Shown piece by piece: positions 48,829 to 60,477 of a DNA stretch of 64,000 nt (its first letter is position 1; each line of letters starts with the position of its first letter). The position numbers were made by a program, and so were the translations under genes. Below the pieces are notes generated by a model. The model made no database searches. It had not been told where the DNA came from and worked only from the letters and a program-made list of their open reading frames with translations. Location: NCBI GenBank assembly GCA_963921795.1, contig OY997640.1:8352483-8416482 (forward strand), in the 5' to 3' direction. The DNA comes from Nannobrachium achirus (Eukaryota; Chordata; Actinopteri; Myctophiformes; Myctophidae).

Positions 48829-49210
48829 CACAGCAAATAGCGATAGCCTAGCGTCCATTCTTCACTGGTTCCATGGTCCATAGCTGGAGAAAGTTTGTCC
48901 ATGGATAAAGGCTCAGACAGCTTGTTTGTAAAATACCTGCACATTTAAATTAGTTATATAACCTGGAGTTGCCGAATCTTTATACTTTTTACACCTCCAA
49001 TGACTGGTTTTAAAAAATGTTTCCGAAATGGAAAAGCAACAACTGCCCACAGCTGACACCTTCGGTCTGTCTCTCTCTGATAGAAGAAGACGCAATACTC
49101 CGCCCCCTCCCCCCACAACGGCAGATAACCACGCCTACATTTCAGATTTCTTTTCATGTTCTGAAATCCCATAAAACAAATTAGAGGCGGGGTTTCTCGC
49201 TCCTTTAAAG
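48048..49210. mobile_element. Candidate TIR element containing a large palindrome
   Basis: Ends CTTTAAAGGGATATGAAAC and GTTTCTCGCTCCTTTAAAG are imperfect inverted repeats. No target duplication was found. Contains the palindrome at 48436-48834. Confidence 0.5.
48436..48834. repeat. About 400-bp near-perfect palindrome with a hairpin in each arm
   Basis: From CTGTGTAGTGT through a TG-rich stretch, TGTCGTGACAGTGC, hairpin (48509-48577), TGTAGCCTAGCTATTAGCCG to the centre near 48635, then the inverse order to ACACTACACAG. The second internal hairpin is 48671-48743. (CA)n at 48779-48826 forms part of one arm. Confidence 0.88.
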
Positions 49211-50010
49211 ACCTTATTCACATCGTAAACAATGGAGTGATGGTCCCAAAATATGAGTTCTGTTCAACCAATTTCTTTTGACCAAATTCGACAAATTGGC
49301 AGATGACAACATCAACATCCCCAAAAGGATTACATTGAAGGGTATACATCCACAATATTCATGGTAGTTAGGTTGCAATGTTACTTTGTACAAACACTAA
49401 GCTTTTACTGTATCGTGATTTTTGCATATTAATCAGGAACAATCTAACAACAAATGGTTAATATGATGGCGGAGCAAGCACGGCACAGATAGTACCTGTA
49501 CATATTAAGGTTGCAACCTAACTTGAATATCGTCACTGTGGATGTAATCAATCCAGTTACTGTAGCCCTTCTATTTAATCATTTTGTGTAAATAATGTCT
49601 ATTGGCATGTTTCCATCCAGTTCCTGATGTTGCGCGGCTCAGCTGTTCTTAGAGGCTGCGTACGAAAAAACCCGCCTCCACCTCCCTCTGATTGGCCTAC
49701 AGACCGACTTCCGTTTCCATGACGCACATGGAAGCGGTGCACACGCGAGCGATGCAGAATCACTCCGTTCTGCGATGCATACGGTATGCCCCAGAGCCGA
49801 AGGAGGCGTCTACCTTTCTACATCTAATATGGATGCAATAATCTACCTGCACGTGGTCGTGGAGGTACACCGCCGCGTTTTCAGTGGATGAAATGGTTAG
49901 TAGAGGCCTAAGCTTTTTTCAAAAACATTCTGCGCATCATACTACGTACATAGCGTAACAGGTTCTCTAGTGCGTTCAATCACTTTAACACTATATATTT
50001 ATACAAGCTA
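49211..50010. other. No gene recognised
   Basis: Unique-looking sequence, CpG-containing at 49620-49880. No supportable ORF. Confidence 0.5.
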
Positions 50011-50198
50011 AAGGGCAGTCCATACTGTCTCCGACCACCAAACTTTTCGTCGGAAAGGTCCGGTTCGACTACAAAACGAAGTCACTCGCAACCTCGGGAA
50101 AGCATTACCAGAATTTGAGTTCGGTAAGCTGCACTCCCAGGTGTTGCGACTCTCAGACGAAAAGTTTGGTACTCAGAGACAGTATATGGACTGCCCTT
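50011..50198. mobile_element. Small foldback element
   Basis: AAGGGCAGTCCATACTGTCT and its complement with one mismatch lie at the two ends. A second inverted pair (CCAAACTTTTCGTC) lies just inside. Confidence 0.8.
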
Positions 50199-50734
50199 AA
50201 CAACGAGAGATTGAAGGTCCAGCTTCCAAAAATGTAATTGAAAAAAATGTTTCTTCATGACATGTCATTGACACTTTAACAATACAAATTGTATTGGGCG
50301 TTCCCCTGGCACAACATATTGTCAGATGGAGGTCGGCAGGGAGAGAAGAACATATTCATTTGGGGTTGTTCCTTGACACATAATGGTGAGAAGCAGTGGT
50401 TCAGAGTATGAATGCTGGAGGAAACAGTGTATTGTCACAGATCACATTGTCACTGTCTGGCAGAAAACCTTTTCATCTCTTCATGTTTATTCATGAATGA
50501 ATGTCCTGTTTTGACATGACATGGAAAAGCAGTGAAAATAAAGGGTCACTTTATCCTCTTCTTTTCCACCCCGCCTAGAAAGACATGCCAAAAACAGGGT
50601 TGAAAGTGTTTCAAGTCTGTCTGTGGGTTTGATGAATATTGAACCAATGAAAAGTATTAACAAGAGCTTGTGAATAATAACAAGATCGGATCCACTGGAA
50701 CTCTTTTTTTTTTGTTTTGTTTTTTTTACATTTT
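50199..50734. other. No gene recognised
   Basis: Contains a short stretch (50615-50660) resembling, in inverse orientation, part of the duplication at 15955-16215. Confidence 0.45.
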
Positions 50735-50967
50735 GTTGTTATCGGTTGGAAACCTTGTATGTCCAAAACTGTTCGTTTTGTATTGATCATTTTAAAAATG
50801 ATTTAAACTAGTAAAAATAGCCAATCTACAAGCGTTGTGTGCTTGTAGATCGGCTATTTTCACTACTCTTGTGCGACAGTCTTGTATGATGAAGCAAGGC
50901 TTTACTTTATGAAAAAACATAGACATTTGAAACTTGGAAATACAAGGTTTTTGCCCGACAGTGACGA
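50735..50967. mobile_element. Miniature element with central hairpin (GAAACCTTGTAT family)
   Basis: Ends GGTTGGAAACCTTGTATGTC and ATACAAGGTTTTTGCCCGAC. Hairpin at 50812-50864 with arms AAAATAGCCAATCTACAAGC and its near complement. Confidence 0.85.
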
Positions 50968-51122
50968 TTTAAAGGTTTCTGTCTGACAGAGTTGATAATG
51001 CTCTGTGTGAGTTGAGGATCAGGGTTCCACTCCAACGCCCATCTTGTCTTGCATGATTCCTGTCTCTCTGCCCTAAGCGTCACGTCCCTCTACTCTTTCT
51101 ATTGAAATAAATCATAAAATGG

Positions 51123-51149
51123 CAAATAATAATAATAATAATAATAATC
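51123..51149 (+). repeat. (AAT)n microsatellite
   Basis: Nine AAT repeats. Confidence 0.95.
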
Positions 51150-51902
51150 TATGCTTTAAGTGGAAAGTTTCAAAGTTGGCAGAACATGTAATTTCTCAAA
51201 TGCCAACACATGGTCCATTTTCCCATCTAATTATCCGTCCAGGCTTTGATGTGTTTATGTTCAGAGTTAATATGAAGCTGGCACAGTTTGAAATTAACTA
51301 GCGAATGAAAATTAAAAATGTTCTTTTCCTCCATGTGTTTGATGCTGGACTTGAGAAAGCCCTATGGCTTTCATCCAGTCTGAAATCACAACATGAAGGC
51401 CTCTGCCACTGGATGGAAACACTCTGGAGGACTTCTGTATACGCCAGTGATAATCACAACCAAGCCCACAGAACCCTGGGGGAACCCTGAAGCGCAATGG
51501 ACATGGTGGCCGTTTTGAGGTACTGCAGTTGGGGCCAGAAACATATGAAGGCGCATCTATTCTTTGTATTGACGCGTGTTCATACCGGACGTGCTCGTTC
51601 ATGAATTAGAGCCCCAGCGCGTCCATGAACACAAACTATGACGCAAAACGTGTCACATAGGCCCCACTACGTCACGGTTTTACTACCCGGAAGAAGGGGT
51701 GAAAACGCCTCATGCGCTGGGTGAGCAACTCAATGCAAGTGGATGGGCGGGGATATCTGGTGTCCTCTCTATTCTTCTTATGAATCTATGTTCACAACCT
51801 GTGGGCCTGTCGTAAAAAAAAAAGAAGAAAAAAAAAGAAAAACCAGTAAGACTCCCTAATTGAGCGACCGTCAGGTTGTCAGGTCGCATGTATACACGCA
51901 AC
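51150..51902. other. No gene recognised
   Basis: No supportable ORF. An A-rich tract lies at 51815-51842. Confidence 0.5.
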
Positions 51903-52140
51903 CTCATGGGGGCTTGTGAGAAATCAGGGGCGGGGGTTGTGGTTTGCCAGCCAAGGAGTGTGCAACGTTTGGCATGGATAGGGCCAACAGTGCCGGAGAT
52001 ATGGTGTCTGCTAAAAGCAACCTCATGGTGGCGCTAGAGGAGGGGCATGTGAGAAAACAGGGGCGGTGGTTGTGGTTTGGCAGCCAAGGAGTGTGTGTGC
52101 AAAGTTTGGCATGGATAGGGGCAACGGTGCCGGAGATAAG
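51903..52140 (+). repeat. About 120-bp tandem duplication
   Basis: Two copies share GCCAAGGAGTGTG, TTTGGCATGGATAGGG and GTGCCGGAGATA. Confidence 0.85.
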
Positions 52141-52354
52141 AGTAGGAACAAAAGTGTGACGTGACTAGGTTTATTGTTACCAGTTTCGAGTGGCAGTTTC
52201 GAGCGCCTGTAAGTGGTTTTTCGGAGCGGTTTTAAAGGAAGTTAGGGATTTACACTCCTTTAAGGCCTTCGGTAGGGAATTCCACAGTTACTGTAAGTGG
52301 TCAGATGGGTGGGCCCGGATCCGGTAAAGGTTTGGAACCTCTGCACTATATCAT

Positions 52355-52554
52355 TGTTGTCGGGTGAAAACCTTGTAAGTCCAAAACCGTTCGTTTTGCA
52401 TTTTTCATTTTAAAAATGATTTAAACGAGTGAAAACAGCTAGATCTGCTGTTTTCACTACTTTTGTGCGACGGCCTTGTACGATGAAGCAGGGCTTTACT
52501 TTGCGAAAGAACATACACATTTGAAATTTGGAGATATGAGGTTTCTACCCGACT
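52355..52554. mobile_element. Miniature element (GAAACCTTGTAT family), hairpin collapsed
   Basis: Same ends as 50735-50967. The hairpin is reduced to GTGAAAACAGCTAGATCTGC then TGTTTTCAC (52429-52457), without loop or most of the stem. Confidence 0.85.
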
Positions 52555-53165
52555 CCTCTATATTCTAGGGATACACTCTGGTTATAAATACAGAACATCT
52601 TCATTCTGTATTTTAATTTGCATTCCACCTGAGTGATGTTATTCACATTACCAGCAGCCTTGGAGGACCATCTCCTTGAGAGATTAATTATTAACAGAAG
52701 ACAGCAATCTATTCAGCTTGAGGATCATTGTGACGTTCCATTGTAAGGCTCTGAAGATACTTTTATGCTCTAAAGTGCTAGCGATGATGAAGAACGCGAA
52801 CATGTCTAATTAATAAGCTGAACTTCTTTTCAGTGGAGAGAATTGCATTTTTATTAATTTGTCCTTTTGATCGCAGATATTTCCCTGCACTGTGTCAGAG
52901 ACCAAATTCACATTTTGTTCCGGACATAATTGAAAGTGCTGGAAATACAATTGGAACTAACTACTTCAAGCTTTGCCAAAAGTATGGCCTCTTTCCACTG
53001 CCCTACCACCCAATCGATATAGATATCGGCACTATCGAAAAATATACTGTATGACAGGGACCAGTTGCATGATATTATGTGGATGCAGGGGGAATGAGTA
53101 TTGAATAATCATACTAGAATAATAAGTGCACACAAGTGACAAGGTATGATATATACCTTCTATAG
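52555..53165. other. No gene recognised
   Basis: AT-rich unique-looking sequence. A 73-codon ORF at 52833-53054 has no recognisable features. Confidence 0.5.
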
Positions 53166-53990
53166 CAGTGGTTCTCAACCTGTAGGTCAGGACCCCCAGG
53201 GGGGTCCCCAAATTATTTGGGGGGGTCCCCAGATGATTAACTAAATGTGCAACATTGTTTTCTCACTCAACAGTAAACAAAACCAGTGTATAAGTGTATA
53301 GCGGGTATATGCACATTTCTAAAGTGACAATTTAAGGACTTTTTAACTCTCCTACTGCCAGATTATTTATTTATTTATTGGGTCTGGTGCCATCAAAAAG
53401 CGGCTTACCTTTGCGACGTTATAGTAGATAGATAGACATTTTTTTTTTTTTTTTTTTTTTTTTTTTGATTGTGCAATAGTGCACTTTGGTCTGCCAGGCA
53501 GCAGAGGGCGGCGTCATGCGAGAATGAATGTGAATTTGCCTGTTATGTGTTGCTGTACATTCAGACCAGTCACTGGCCACAGAGCCTCACAGCCAGAGGA
53601 AATCAACAAGGAAGTGAATTGGTCTCCGTTGATGTTAACGCATAATGGATTTTTTACACCATCACCGCGGAAAATGTGTTTACAGTACACGGCGGCGCGA
53701 CCCCTCATCAGCTTAAGGACATCAACAAGGTAAACGAACGAACGCGAACGAGCGCCATATTGGCGCGGAGGTCTCTTGAGAATTGGGGCGAACAGGAACG
53801 TCCAAAGCAGTATAAGAGTTAATACTAATACCAGAATGACAAATTAAACATTGTCCGAAATTGTGAAAATAGCCGATCTACATGCTCACAACGCCTCGGA
53901 ACGCGAGCCCTTGTGAGCATGTAGATCTGCAATTTTCACAATAGAAATAGACAATAGAAAATATGATTATTTGGGGGTCACGTTTTAACC
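53166..53990. mobile_element. hAT-like element (GGGGTCCCC type), carrying a different TTAA insertion
   Basis: Starts CAGTGGTTCTCAACCTGTAG, a typical hAT end. Hairpin at 53862-53940. The right end is not clear. Interrupted by 53347-53818. Confidence 0.78.
53347..53818. mobile_element. piggyBac-like miniature element, TTAA target
   Basis: Ends CTCTCCTACTGCC and GCAGTATAAGAG (inverted, two mismatches), flanked by TTAA (53343-53346 and 53819-53822). The empty site (CTTTTTAATACC) is seen in the sister copy at 44820-44835. Contains poly-T (53439-53466) and ACGAACGAACGCGAACGAGC. No transposase. Confidence 0.85.
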
Positions 53991-54327
53991 TTTGGTGATG
54001 TTTAAGCCCATTCCATCTCTTATAGCATGTTCTCAAGCCAAATAACTATTAGATTAAATTCATAAATAACATTTCTTGCCACGCAGAAACAGGCATGCAT
54101 GGTTAATTTTACTGTAAGGTAACCTATATCACTACAGCTGAAAACATATCAGAGGTCTTAGTGACCATGGCCCTGCAGTGGAACTAATTCAAACCGTTGT
54201 GTAATCGAAAGCATCAAAGTCACATTAGACACGCGCTGTGACATTAATGACACGCAGCCCAAGCTACTTATTGTCAATACCGTGGAGTCGTGGACTATAA
54301 GCCATTAATCAACAGAAGCACATTTAT

Positions 54328-54830
54328 CAGAGGCGTCAGTTCAGAAAAGGTAAGGTATGGCAACATGACTGATGTCTTGCACGCGCCTTCCCGCGCGTGC
54401 AAGACACCAGCCGCATATTATTTTTTCCTCCGTTTCTACGGTTTCTTGGGCAGCCTGGAGCGGTTATTCAAGTGCGGCTAAACTTGGCATGTTAGTAAAC
54501 GTGCCACAATTAACAATGATGCATTGCACCTGTGCAGCTGACCTGCGGAACATGGGAATATACCGGTACCATTCTGTCAAGATGGGGAGAATACAAGTGT
54601 GGAGAATTGTTGTGTTGGGAGAATAATAGACTATAATACCTTGTTAAAGTGACCAGTTTGTAAAATGTTGCATTTGAAGTTATTTTACTGTAATTTAACA
54701 ACATAATAACCAGCACAGATAGAAAAAGAGACATTCATGGATTTATATTTAAAAGTAACTTTTATTTCCCCCCCTGGACCCAGGGTATGTTAGCTGCATA
54801 CCTCTGCCATACCCAATTGACGGCCCCCTG
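54328..54830. mobile_element. hAT miniature element with perfect 8-bp duplication
   Basis: Ends CAGAGGCGTCAGTT and ATTGACGGCCCCCTG, flanked by ACATTTAT on both sides (54320-54327 and 54831-54838). This family hosts gypsy element 2 at 31388-40905 and gives its empty site. An inner palindrome CTTGCACGCGCCTTCCCGCG CGTGCAAG lies near 54377-54405. Confidence 0.93.
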
Positions 54831-54905
54831 ACATTTATGTACTGACATTTCAGAAATCATAAACATGCTTCTTTTTTTCTAATTACTGCTGTGAGCGGGA
54901 CTTAA

Positions 54906-55490
54906 CCCATTCAGAACGGGTACACATTTTGTGTTTCATTATTTTATACTTTAGCTATTGAAAAATAGCAGATATACAAGCTCGTCGAGTGCCGCGCTGC
55001 GAGCTTGTAGATCTGCTATTTTTTGAAAAATCGTGAAGATTAGAATTTTGACCCGATTCTATAAGTGTCTTTTGAATCCTTCTAAGGTTTTTTGAAAACC
55101 CTATGTTTCTGTGTCAGCAATCTGGCCAGCCATCGTCAAAGAAAAGGTCCTTTTCACTTAAATGGAGCTCAGTTCGTCTGTTCTTGAGAGACCATTATGT
55201 CAGTGGTTCTCAAACCTTTTCATGTGAAGGACCCCCAAAATTATATTTATTTGGCCGCGGACCCCCATCTCAAAATATTTAGTTCCAGGGACCACCCAGA
55301 AGCAAAATTTGAGTTACAAACGTTCGCTTTGAAAATACATATATCCAAAGATTTGCACACATTTTCACGACTTTTTCAAAAATAGCAGATCTACAAGCTC
55401 GCAGCGCGGCACTCGGTGCCGCGCTGTGAGCTTGTATATCTGCTATTTTTCACTGGTTAAAGCATTGAATAATTCTAGGCCTAAATGGAC
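54906..55490. mobile_element. TTAA-flanked miniature element with two hairpins
   Basis: Starts CCCATTCAGAACGGGTACAC and ends GGCCTAAATGGAC, flanked by TTAA (54902-54905 and 55491-55494). Same family as 45753-46305, in inverse orientation. Hairpins at 54960-55025 and 55378-55450. Confidence 0.87.
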
Positions 55491-55627
55491 TTAAATAGCC
55501 CCACTGCACAAACACGGCTGCCGCCCTTGATAATAAGGAGCGGGAGGAAACGCAATTAGAGTGAAGGTAAAGGCCATGAATTCAGTTCCTATGAGTCAAT
55601 AAGCAATCAGTTACTGTCAGCCATGAG

Positions 55628-56248
55628 CAGGGGTGTCGCACCAAATCCTGAGCCCTGGGTACAAGGATTCACTGCGGGGCCCCCCATGAATGTATTTCAT
55701 AGAGGGAGGGGGGTTAACACATTTAGACTGGGAACGCATTATGGCGTGTTATTTTGTGCTTTAACTATCGAAAAATAGCAGATATACAAGCTCACAGCGC
55801 TGCACCAAGTACCGCGCTGCGAGCTTGAAGATCTGCTATTTTTGAAAAGAATCGTAAAAGTCTTTGAATATTTCAAATCCTTCTAAGGTTTTTTGAAAAA
55901 CCTATGTTTCTATGTCAGTGCTGCTCAAACATTTTCATGCGAAAGACCCCCAAAGTGATATGTTTTTGGCCACGGAACCTCATCTCAAAATATTTAGTTC
56001 CAGGGACCCCCCCAAGAAGCAAAATTTGAGTTACAAATGTTCGCTTGAAAAATACATATAGGCCTATTCAAAGAATTGCACACATTTTCGCGACTTTTCA
56101 AAAATAGCAGATCTACAAGCTCGCAGCGAGGCACTCGGTGCCGCACTGTGAGCTTGTAGATCTGCTATTTTTTTCAATCGCTAAAGACAGGCCCCTCTAC
56201 CGTGGGCCCTAGTAACTCACTCCCACTCCCCCCCTTGTGACGCCCCTG
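55628..56248. mobile_element. hAT-ended miniature element with two hairpins
   Basis: Starts CAGGGGTGTCGCACC and ends GTGACGCCCCTG, flanked by GCCATGAG (55620-55627) and GCCATGAC (56249-56256), 7/8. Hairpins at 55770-55844 and 56100-56172. Inside its left part lies TTAA-CACATTTAGAC (55713 onward), resembling the end of the TTAA-flanked family. Confidence 0.9.
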
Positions 56249-56359
56249 GCCATGACTGGAAGTGGAACAAACAGCACAATATAAACTTTCACATCTGTGC
56301 TGCCATCATTTATTTCCTTGTTCATTTTGTAACACACAGCGCCTCATGTAAACATAGTG

Positions 56360-56605
56360 TGCTGTTGCTGTCGGGTGGAAACCTTGTATGTCCAAACCAC
56401 TGTTATTTAAAAAATAAAAACATCTTGTTACTAAGTGGGACAAAAGGGCCAGGGCAGATTGTTTTTATAATGGAAGTGGATGGGGGGGGGGGGGATGTTT
56501 TTCATTGCCTCATTATTGCTATTTAAAGTACCAAAAGAAAAACATCTACGTGATATTAATAAAAAGGGAACACAAAAGTACAATAGTTACATTGCAAAAC
56601 AGGGG
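56360..56605. repeat. Fused fragments of two repeat families
   Basis: 56365-56395 is the left end of the GAAACCTTGTAT family. 56440-56605 is an inverse copy of the 8219-8601 repeat (TTAATAAAAAGGGAAC). Includes poly-G at 56483-56494. Confidence 0.7.
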
Positions 56606-56746
56606 TGGCAGCAAGCAACTGACCGGTGACCACATTTTGCAAGAATCCATTCCCAATGTGTCGAGTCTCCTGGCATAATGTCTGACCTAATCAAAGTATA
56701 GGCATAAACAATATGGCTATAACTAACTAGTGACTACACGTGTATG

Positions 56747-56754
<8 letters not shown>

Positions 56755-56822
<68 letters not shown>
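56755..56822 (+). repeat. (CA)n microsatellite
   Basis: About 33 CA repeats. Confidence 0.98.
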
Positions 56823-56825
<3 letters not shown>

Positions 56826-56939
56826 CGGCCTCCTTTTGATATTGCCTCCATTATGCACAGTGGTGCCTTCGCACGTGTGCAAGACAACAGTCATGTTGCC
56901 ATACCGTCATGCAACAGGCATGATGCATTTATTTTAAGA

Positions 56940-57350
56940 AGTACATTTTTTATTTTTTATTTTATTTTTCCTGTTTCTACGGTTTCTTGGGCTGGATATG
57001 GCAGCCTGGAACGGTTGTTCAAGTGCAGCTAAACTTGGCATGTTAATAAACGTGCCACAATTAACAATAATGCATTGCACCTGTGCAGCTGACCTGCGGA
57101 ACCTGGGAATATACGATCTAGTCAAGATGGGGAGAATAAAAGTGTGGAGAATATAATTATAATACCTTGTTAAAGTGACGATTGTGTTACATTTTGCATT
57201 TGTAGTTATTGTACTGCAATTTAACAACATAATAACCAGCACAGATAGACAAAGAGACATTCATGGATTTATATTTAAAAGTAACTTTTATTTTCCCCCT
57301 GGACCCAGGGTATGTTAGCTGCATACCCCTGCCATAGCCAATTGACGCCC
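56940..57350. mobile_element. hAT miniature element, second empty-site copy
   Basis: Matches 54410-54830 (ACGGTTTCTTGGGC, CTTGGCATGTTA, GGACCCAGGGTATGTTAGCT) and ends ATTGACGCCCCTG. The left end is not seen. Confidence 0.85.
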
Positions 57351-57682
57351 CTGCATCTAACCCTTCCAATATGCGAGACGAGAGCCGTTCCTTCAGCAAA
57401 AACAACAACCACATGAGCGTCTCTCTATTTGATGACAGCTTGAGCAATCCTGAAATATAAATATGAAAATGGTGAGGGTCTCTCTATGTCGTTTGATGAC
57501 AGTTTGAACAATGCTGAATTATAGGCTACATCCCATTCCAGAGTCCAGAGCCCTCCCTTTGCGGCTACAACAGCTGCCATTCTTCTGGAAATGGTTTCCA
57601 CAAGATTTCGGAGTGGGTGTGGGAATCTGTGCCCCGTCGGCCTGAAGAGCATTTATGAGGTCAGGTAGTGATTCTGTACGAG
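57351..57682. other. No gene recognised
   Basis: A short duplication around GGTCTCTCTATGTC/GCGTCTCTCTATTTG near 57420 and 57478. No ORF I can support. Confidence 0.45.
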
Positions 57683-57901
57683 AAGGTCCTTCACATGAAA
57701 AAGTTTGAGCACCACTGACATAGAAACATTTTTCAAAAAGGATTTGAAATATTCAAAGACTATATCTGCTATTTTTCAATAGTTAAAGCACAAAATAATG
57801 TGTAGTAATGCGTTCCCATCCACCCCTATGAAGAAACTTCATGGGGGGCCCCTGCAGTGAATCCTTGTACCCAGGGCCCAGAATTTGGTGCGACACCCCT
57901 G
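57683..57901. mobile_element. Fragment of a hAT-ended two-hairpin element
   Basis: Core word TTTGAGCACCACTGACATAG, one hairpin arm (57759-57775) and the terminus GGTGCGACACCCCTG. The left half is missing. Confidence 0.78.
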
Positions 57902-58832
57902 CCTGGCTCACAATCAGCGGTCCAAATCATCCCAATATTCAGTATTCACTATTCGGTAGGGTTGTGGTCAGGGCTCTGTGTGCAGACGACTCCAGTTCCT
58001 CCGCAACAATCTGGTATGGGCCTCGCTTTGTGGAACAGGAGAGGAAGCAATTGTCTAAATTATCTGGTGAAATCTCGATATTTTGACGTCCCATTAGCCT
58101 TTTAGGGTTAGGTTTAGGCATGGTTTTACTGAGGTCAGGGTTAGGGTTAGACATCGTAGCATTCACCAGGTTAACATTCGCCAGGTTAGCATTCACCAGC
58201 GTCGGCAGGTTAGCATTTCAAGAGATCTGGTGGGAGGGGTTGTTTGACTTGTGTGTACACAAAAACAATCCCCCCTCCCCTCTATGACAGGCATCAAACA
58301 GGTTGTTGTCTTTGATGTTTCATTGATTAGAGAGATCACTAACAAGCTATTGACACTTGTATGGCTCAATCAATTACCGCAGTTCACAACCCCTTTGAAG
58401 TTCAAAGGGAGCAATTAAGAGCTCTGGCTGAGTTCCCCCTGCTGATTTGCTCTCTCGTTAGACCCACCCCCTCCTCCGAATTGCATTGATTTCATTGGCT
58501 TGGTACTGAAGAAACCAAAGAAACTTCATATGACAACACCCGACCAAGAGAACCAGTCCGCTCAGAGAGTGGGCGGGTCTATGGGCTGGAGCCAGGCAAG
58601 AATAAAACAACTGTTAATACAATAATGCTAATGGTCTCTCTGCATTTCTATTGTCAAAATGTAGATATTGTGATCTCGGTGGTACATTTTGGTACTTGTG
58701 CGGATGACGTGGGTTTGAGTTCCACGTAGGATATGAACGTTACGCTTCGCAGCTTTAACATAATGTAATGTTCTAATATAATATCGTCTATCACCTCACC
58801 AGTAAATATATGAGTGAATATAACAAATTGAC
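57902..58832. other. No gene recognised
   Basis: Degenerate GGTTAGG words at 58105-58150 and a 21-bp TTCACCAGGTTAGCA repeat at 58155-58215. No gene. Confidence 0.5.
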
Positions 58833-59097
58833 GTTGTCGGGCAGAAACCTTGTATCTCCAAGTTTAAAATGTGTATGTTTTCTTCGCAAAGTAAAACCCT
58901 GCTTCATCATACAAGGCTGTTGCACAAACGTAGTGAAAACAGCAGATCTACAAGCACACAACGCCTCGCAACCGCGAGGCGTTGTGTGCTTGTAGATCGG
59001 CTGTTTTCACTAGTTTAAATCATTTTTAAAACGATGAATACAAAAAAAAAAAAAAAAGAAACGGTTTTGGACATACAAGGTTTCCACCAGACAACGA
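58833..59097. mobile_element. Miniature element (GAAACCTTGTAT family), best hairpin
   Basis: Ends GTTGTCGGGCAGAAACCTTG and CAAGGTTTCCACCAGACAAC. The central hairpin (58933-59012) has stem arms of about 38 bases with very few mismatches around GCCTCGCAACCGCGAGGC. Confidence 0.88.
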
Positions 59098-59394
59098 CGA
59101 AATGCTCTCATCAGCAACAGGCTGCCTGTCAAGTTTCTGTAACGTAGTGTTTGGGTTGAGAGATTAGGTGTAAACCTGGCATGGGGTGGACGGGGATGGC
59201 TGGTTAGCTCCTTGTAAATCAGACCCAGGACAGCACCAGCAGACAGCTCAACAGAGATCATCCCAGATCGCAACTCTCACCACTTCATATCATCCCATAC
59301 ATCACGCTGACATAGCAGCAGCCGCAGGCCTGCTTTGCTCCGTGACGGGGGAAGCAACATGTAAGATGTTTGTGTGGAAAGACAAATACTTTCC

Positions 59395-59520
59395 AGGCAC
59401 GTGCACACATAGACATCAAAGGGGGCTTGAGCCCCTGACCTTTCATCCGGCTGTAAAAAGTGCCCTCTCCTAGGCATATATACTAGGGTATAAGAAATGC
59501 AAACGCCCTCTTTCCATGCC
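59395..59520. mobile_element. Fragment of the CAGGCACGTGC hAT family
   Basis: Left part only: CCAGGCACGTGCACACATAG and AAAGGGGGCTTGAGCCCCTG. Confidence 0.8.
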
Positions 59521-60364
59521 AAAATGTTGAAAAAGCCATATTGGACCAAAAAAACAAAAAACAAATCTGTTTGGAGCTGCAAAAAATTAAAAGCCTTATA
59601 TAAGCCTTATAATGAAGGCAACACATGCCGTAAGTGTCTATATTAGCTATATTAGCCCACTATCAAAATGACTAAGTAGGCTACAAATACATAATGAGCA
59701 TTCATGATTAAATGTACATTTTCCCTGCAGCGCATCATGGAGAGAATGTTGAAATGTAATATTTATTCTACACATTTTTACAGCATTGGAAAACGTTAAG
59801 AATGTTTGTGTCATGGCTGTCCTCCTACAGAAACCATATTAACACATCTGTTGCCATGGCTTATTTCTGTCTGTACTGTGCTCTTGCCATGTTTTTGACC
59901 AACTTCGAAGACAGCCTCAGCATTCAGTTTTATCATGACAAAATCACACGGAATGAAAGAGGAGATTTTCTAGTTTCATCCGGTCCAAGAACCATGTTTC
60001 TACGATGTTCGCTTCTGTATTTATCGGCCAGACAAAAAAATAAAAATCGGCTAAAAATGACCCTTTTTTAGACCTTGTTTTGAGAAAAACAGCTTCTAGT
60101 GAATGATACTGTATCAGGCTGAAAACTCACTTGATCTTTTTAGCTTTGACTTCAATGACTTCAATATTGTATTTACAGTATTTTTCCTTCAAAGAAATAC
60201 AAAAGAATAATACAAATAAGTGTTTTTTATTTTGTTTCTTTACCGTTTTCAATCAAGTGTATTCTTGCTAGTTCAGTGTTTCTCTGGCTTGTTCACATTG
60301 TTTCTCACATTGTGTGTGTGTGTGCGCACGTGCATGTTCTGAGTCTGCATGTGTGCACCTGTAC
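59521..60364. other. No gene recognised
   Basis: An 89-codon ORF (59802-60071) with a hydrophobic start has no recognisable domain; treated as incidental. Confidence 0.45.
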
Positions 60365-60477
60365 GTGTGCACGTTCACAGTTCAGACGCTGCGTGCGTGT
60401 GAATGTTCACAGTTCAGAGGCTGCGTGCGTGTTCACAGTTCAGAGGCTGCGTGCGTGTGCATGTTCACAGTTCATTG
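60365..60477 (+). repeat. About 33-bp minisatellite
   Basis: Four units with GTTCACAGTTCAGAGGCTGC and GTGCGTGT words. Confidence 0.85.

Noticed and set aside
58105-58150. Interstitial telomere repeat (also 43660-43705)
   Set aside because: GGTTAGGG words are few and degenerate, not a tandem TTAGGG tract.
59802-60071. 89-codon ORF with hydrophobic start
   Set aside because: No domain, no splice context and no repeat or family match that I can recognise; likely chance.
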